Part shown: piece after piece, positions 5,520 through 7,726 of the stretch
Position numbering within the stretch: position 1 is the first letter of the stretch
How the letters are laid out: the number at the start of each line of letters is the position of its first letter
Assembly (NCBI GenBank): GCA_029778935.1
Contig: JAKPBM010000414.1
Coordinates: 1 to 7,726 of the forward strand
Origin: Bacillota bacterium
Lineage (GTDB): Bacteria > Bacillota > Clostridia > Oscillospirales > QAMX01
Direction: 5' to 3'
DNA length: 7,726 nt
The notes under the pieces: model-generated
Told to the model about the DNA's origin: nothing
Databases searched by the model: none
Seen by the model: the letters and a program-made list of their open reading frames with translations, nothing else
Program-made: the position numbers and the translations under genes

Positions 5520-5978
5520 TCAGAACCCTATGTTGATAAATTCTTCCGGGGCCACGCCGCAGCAAAGCAGCAGCCCTGCCGCCAGGCACGCCAGCTCCGG
5601 CGGAAGCATTGCCTCCCTTTTGCAGAGAATTTCCTGTATCTCCAGCGTTTCATCCCTAACCGGCAGCTCTCTCAGCAGGGAAAAGACCAGCCGGTTCTCC
5701 GTAACGCTGGATATACTGACCGTGTTTTTCTGCGACAAGCCGCAGCTTACGATGCACGCGCTCTCAAACCGGCGGAAGTACCGCACGTTTTCCCCCGGCA
5801 CGAACAGGTACGCCATTGCACCGTCGCCGCCGGCAAGGTAAATGCCAAGGGCGCGGAAGCGGTTGCCGCCGTTTCGCAGGGAAAACAGCCGCCCGTCAAA
5901 GGTGGACAGAAAGTGCAGCAAAGGTTCCCTTTCTCTGCCGTACACCGTGCATGCGGGCAAAGGGTTGGTACGGTTCAT
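5520..5978 (-). CDS. Hypothetical protein, 152 aa
   Basis: I do not recognise the family. The start ATG 5978 follows GGAGGGG at good spacing, so it is a real gene; an in-frame start at 6005 would fall inside the radA terminator. The protein is predicted to be soluble and mixed alpha/beta, with seven cysteines in 152 residues (C10, C75, C79, C119, C131, C139, C140), and no signal peptide or membrane segment. A notable block is SCGLSQKNTVSISSV (78-92) followed by VFSLLRELP (98-106). The C-terminal half has a hydrophobic Cys-rich helix (128-141). It lies 60 bases upstream of the SSB-like gene and 71 bases after radA, so a DNA-processing context is possible but only inferred. Confidence 0.7.
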   Translation of the reverse strand: MNRTNPLPACTVYGREREPLLHFLSTFDGRLFSLRNGGNRFRALGIYLAGGDGAMAYLFVPGENVRYFRRFESACIVSCGLSQKNTVSISSVTENRLVFSLLRELPVRDETLEIQEILCKREAMLPPELACLAAGLLLCCGVAPEEFINIGF

Positions 5979-5999
5979 GCCATCCCCTCCTGAAATAAA

Positions 6000-6026
6000 A
6001 AGCATGGCTCAAACAGAGCCATGCTT
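6000..6026 (-). terminator. Terminator after radA
   Basis: An 11-bp perfect stem AAGCATGGCTC (6000-6010) with GAGCCATGCTT (6016-6026) closes a 5-base loop. On the minus strand it runs into TTTTTATTT. The ribosome binding site and start of the next gene begin within about 12 bases of the end of this T-tract. Confidence 0.85.
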
Positions 6027-6049
6027 ACTATCGGCATCTTTTTTTGATT

Positions 6050-7441
6050 TTATTCCCGAAAAGAACCGTCGTCCAGGCAGACGGCGATGGCTTCGCGGAT
6101 GTTGGACACCCGCACCACTTCCAGCCCCTTGGGCACGGATACAGGCATCGTTCCCATGGCGGGGCAGACGCACCTTTTTATCGACAGCCGCGCCGCTTCG
6201 GCAAACCGCTGTTCCAGGTTCGTGACCCTTCGCAGTTCCCCCGTAAGCCCCACTTCGCCGAACACCACCGTGTCAGCTATCACGGGCCTGTCGCGCAGGG
6301 ACGACGCCAGCGCCACGACGGTGGCCAAATCCGCCGCCGGCTCGTCGATGTGCAAACCGCCGACGACGTTTATGTACGCGTCCCGGTTGCTGACTAACAG
6401 CCCCGCCCGCTTTTCCAGCACGGCCAAAAGCAGCACCGCCCGGTTATAGTCGATGCCCGAAGCCATGCGCCGCGGATTTCCAAAAGGCGACGGCGAAACC
6501 AGCGCCTGAATCTCCGCCAGAATGGGCCGTGTGCCCTCCATGGTGCAGGTGATGCAGCTGCCCGGCACGCCGTGGGGGCGGCCCGCCAGCAGCGCCGCCG
6601 ATGGGTTGGGCACCTGCACCAGGCCGGACGTCGCCATCTCGAAAACGCCGATTTCGTTGGTGGAGCCGAAGCGGTTTTTCGCCGCCCGCAGGATGCGGTA
6701 GGCGTTCTGGTGCTCTCCTTCAAAGTACATAACGCAGTCCACCATGTGTTCCAGAATCTTCGGGCCGGCGATTTCGCCCTCCTTGTTCACATGGCCGACG
6801 ATAAACACGATAATCCCCGTGGTTTTAGCCAGGCGCAACAGCGCCATGGTGCATTCCCGCACTTGCGCCACGTTGCCGGGCGCCGCCACGTTGCCGGCGC
6901 GGTAGATGGTCTGTATGGAGTCGACAATCAGCACGTTGGGTTTTGTCCGTTCCACGGCGGCAAGGATGTGCTCCAAACTCGTTTCCGAAAGCAGCAAGAC
7001 CTGCGGCGACGTGACGCGCAGCCGGTCCGCCCGCAATTTGAGCTGCCGTTTCGATTCTTCCCCCGAAGCGTAGAGCACGCGGCCGTTTTGCGCCAGGCTC
7101 TCGCTGATTTGCAGCATAAGGGTGGACTTGCCGATGCCCGGCTCGCCGCCGATTAACACCAGGGACCCCTTCACCGCGCCGCCGCCCAGCACCCTGTCCA
7201 GCTCGGTCAGCCCCGTGGGAAAGCGGATTTCGTCCGCCGTGGAGATGTCCGGCAACGCTTCCGGCACATCCACCGTGCCCATGGGCACACCGACGGCCTG
7301 GGGTGCTCCCGCCGGTTCGGGCACGGGTTCAAATTCTTTCAGCGTGTCCCACTCGCCGCAGGCAGGGCACTTTCCGTACCATTTGGGCGTTTCGTTGCCG
7401 CAGGAAGTGCAGACAAACACGGTTTTCTTTTTTGCCGCCAT
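6050..7441 (-). CDS. radA: DNA repair protein RadA (Sms)
   Basis: RadA is a RecA-like DnaB-type helicase that drives branch migration in recombinational repair and transformation. The 463 aa are within the normal range. Order of parts: N-terminal zinc finger C11-x2-C14-x10-C25-x2-C28; a Pro/Ala-rich linker (about 38-62); ATPase with Walker A GGEPGIGKST (98-107) and Walker B NVLIVDS (169-175); the RadA-specific KNRFG motif (255-259); and a C-terminal Lon-protease-like domain (about 285-455) without evidence of proteolytic function. All key residues are intact. The start ATG 7441 has a modest GCGGTG site. It lies 21 bases after the amidase stop, so co-transcription is likely. A strong terminator follows. 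Confidence 0.97.
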   Translation of the reverse strand: MAAKKKTVFVCTSCGNETPKWYGKCPACGEWDTLKEFEPVPEPAGAPQAVGVPMGTVDVPEALPDISTADEIRFPTGLTELDRVLGGGAVKGSLVLIGGEPGIGKSTLMLQISESLAQNGRVLYASGEESKRQLKLRADRLRVTSPQVLLLSETSLEHILAAVERTKPNVLIVDSIQTIYRAGNVAAPGNVAQVRECTMALLRLAKTTGIIVFIVGHVNKEGEIAGPKILEHMVDCVMYFEGEHQNAYRILRAAKNRFGSTNEIGVFEMATSGLVQVPNPSAALLAGRPHGVPGSCITCTMEGTRPILAEIQALVSPSPFGNPRRMASGIDYNRAVLLLAVLEKRAGLLVSNRDAYINVVGGLHIDEPAADLATVVALASSLRDRPVIADTVVFGEVGLTGELRRVTNLEQRFAEAARLSIKRCVCPAMGTMPVSVPKGLEVVRVSNIREAIAVCLDDGSFRE

Positions 7442-7462
7442 GAAAGCACCGCTTTCTTTCGT

Positions 7463-7726
7463 TTATTCGGTTTCATTGTACTCCACAAACACGTCCTCTG
7501 TCAAATTGAGAATCCCCGCCGCCAAAGAAAACGCCAGCTTGTTTTGATATACCGGCGATTTTAAAAGCATTTCCTCCTCCGGGTTGGACAAAAAACCGCA
7601 CTCGACAATTACGGCCGGGCAGGTCAGCTGTTTAAGCAAAAACACGCCGGCCGGCGACTTGGCGGGCACGCGCTTGTTCTCCTTTTGCAGCATGGACACA
7701 ACACTCTGCTGGATCACCGCGGCCAT
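7463..7726 (-). CDS. Partial N-acetylmuramoyl-L-alanine amidase (C-terminus), CwlD-like
   Basis: This is the last 87 residues of an Amidase_3 family zinc hydrolase that cleaves the amide bond between muramic acid and L-Ala in peptidoglycan; the N-terminal part lies beyond the right edge. The family-defining CPAVIVECGFLSNPEEE (residues 36-52 of the visible part) contains the conserved catalytic Glu42, followed by YQNKLAFSLAAGIL (60-73). The ATG at the window edge is probably internal. CwlD, which initiates muramic lactam formation in the spore cortex, has this domain layout, and a spore-former is otherwise indicated by dpaAB. Still, the fragment alone cannot separate CwlD from other Amidase_3 enzymes. 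It is the upstream neighbour of radA, with only 21 bases between. Confidence 0.85.
   Translation of the reverse strand: MAAVIQQSVVSMLQKENKRVPAKSPAGVFLLKQLTCPAVIVECGFLSNPEEEMLLKSPVYQNKLAFSLAAGILNLTEDVFVEYNETE

Noticed and set aside
5223..5993. Long plus-strand open frame of 256 codons
   Set aside because: It lies antisense to the 152-aa and SSB-like genes, has no sensible RBS, and its translation is a low-complexity Arg/Gln/His-rich shadow of GC-rich coding sequence.
6572..7156. Plus-strand open frame of 194 codons opposite radA
   Set aside because: It is antisense to the conserved RadA ATPase core, and the sequence is a mirror artefact.

Overview
This looks like a chromosomal segment from an endospore-forming, fairly GC-rich Firmicute, most likely a member of the Clostridia. 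The evidence is a complete dipicolinate synthase pair (dpaA-dpaB, spore-core dipicolinic acid), a partial amidase of the CwlD-like Amidase_3 type, strong GGAGG-type ribosome binding sites, GTG/TTG starts and compact intrinsic terminators. No mobile element, CRISPR array, tRNA or rRNA was seen. The exact taxon cannot be fixed from the sequence alone.

Layout, left to right. (1) 1-87, minus: the first 29 codons of a gene that runs off the left edge, possibly a NYN/PIN-like nuclease, with its own sigma-A-like promoter. (2) 181-1690, minus: dpaA and dpaB overlap by a TTGA junction and end at a strong terminator; a weak sigma-K-like site precedes dpaA. (3) 1783-3575, plus: a divergent two-gene unit from a sigma-A promoter, an inositol-monophosphatase-family phosphatase followed by an ATGA-coupled PAP2-family membrane phosphatase. 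(4) 3576-3914: non-coding, with a bidirectional terminator. (5) 3915-4560, minus: a stand-alone SLOG (DUF1273/YpsA-like) protein with a good promoter and an upstream cluster of AAATTCGC palindromic elements. (6) 4576-7726, minus: a gene train read in the order amidase, radA, terminator, an unrecognised 152-aa protein, an RBS-overlapping hairpin, a tandem OB-fold SSB-like protein, terminator.

Functionally, dpaAB makes dipicolinate in the mother cell and the amidase probably modifies spore cortex or other peptidoglycan. RadA and the two-OB-fold protein both point to DNA recombination or single-strand DNA handling. The unknown 152-aa protein sits between them. The least explained part of the window is 5459-6050: a terminator lies directly in front of the unknown gene, and a 13-bp perfect inverted repeat overlaps the ribosome binding site of the SSB-like gene. 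This suggests post-transcriptional or operator control of the SSB-like gene. I did not find a clear-cut new defence or mobile system.
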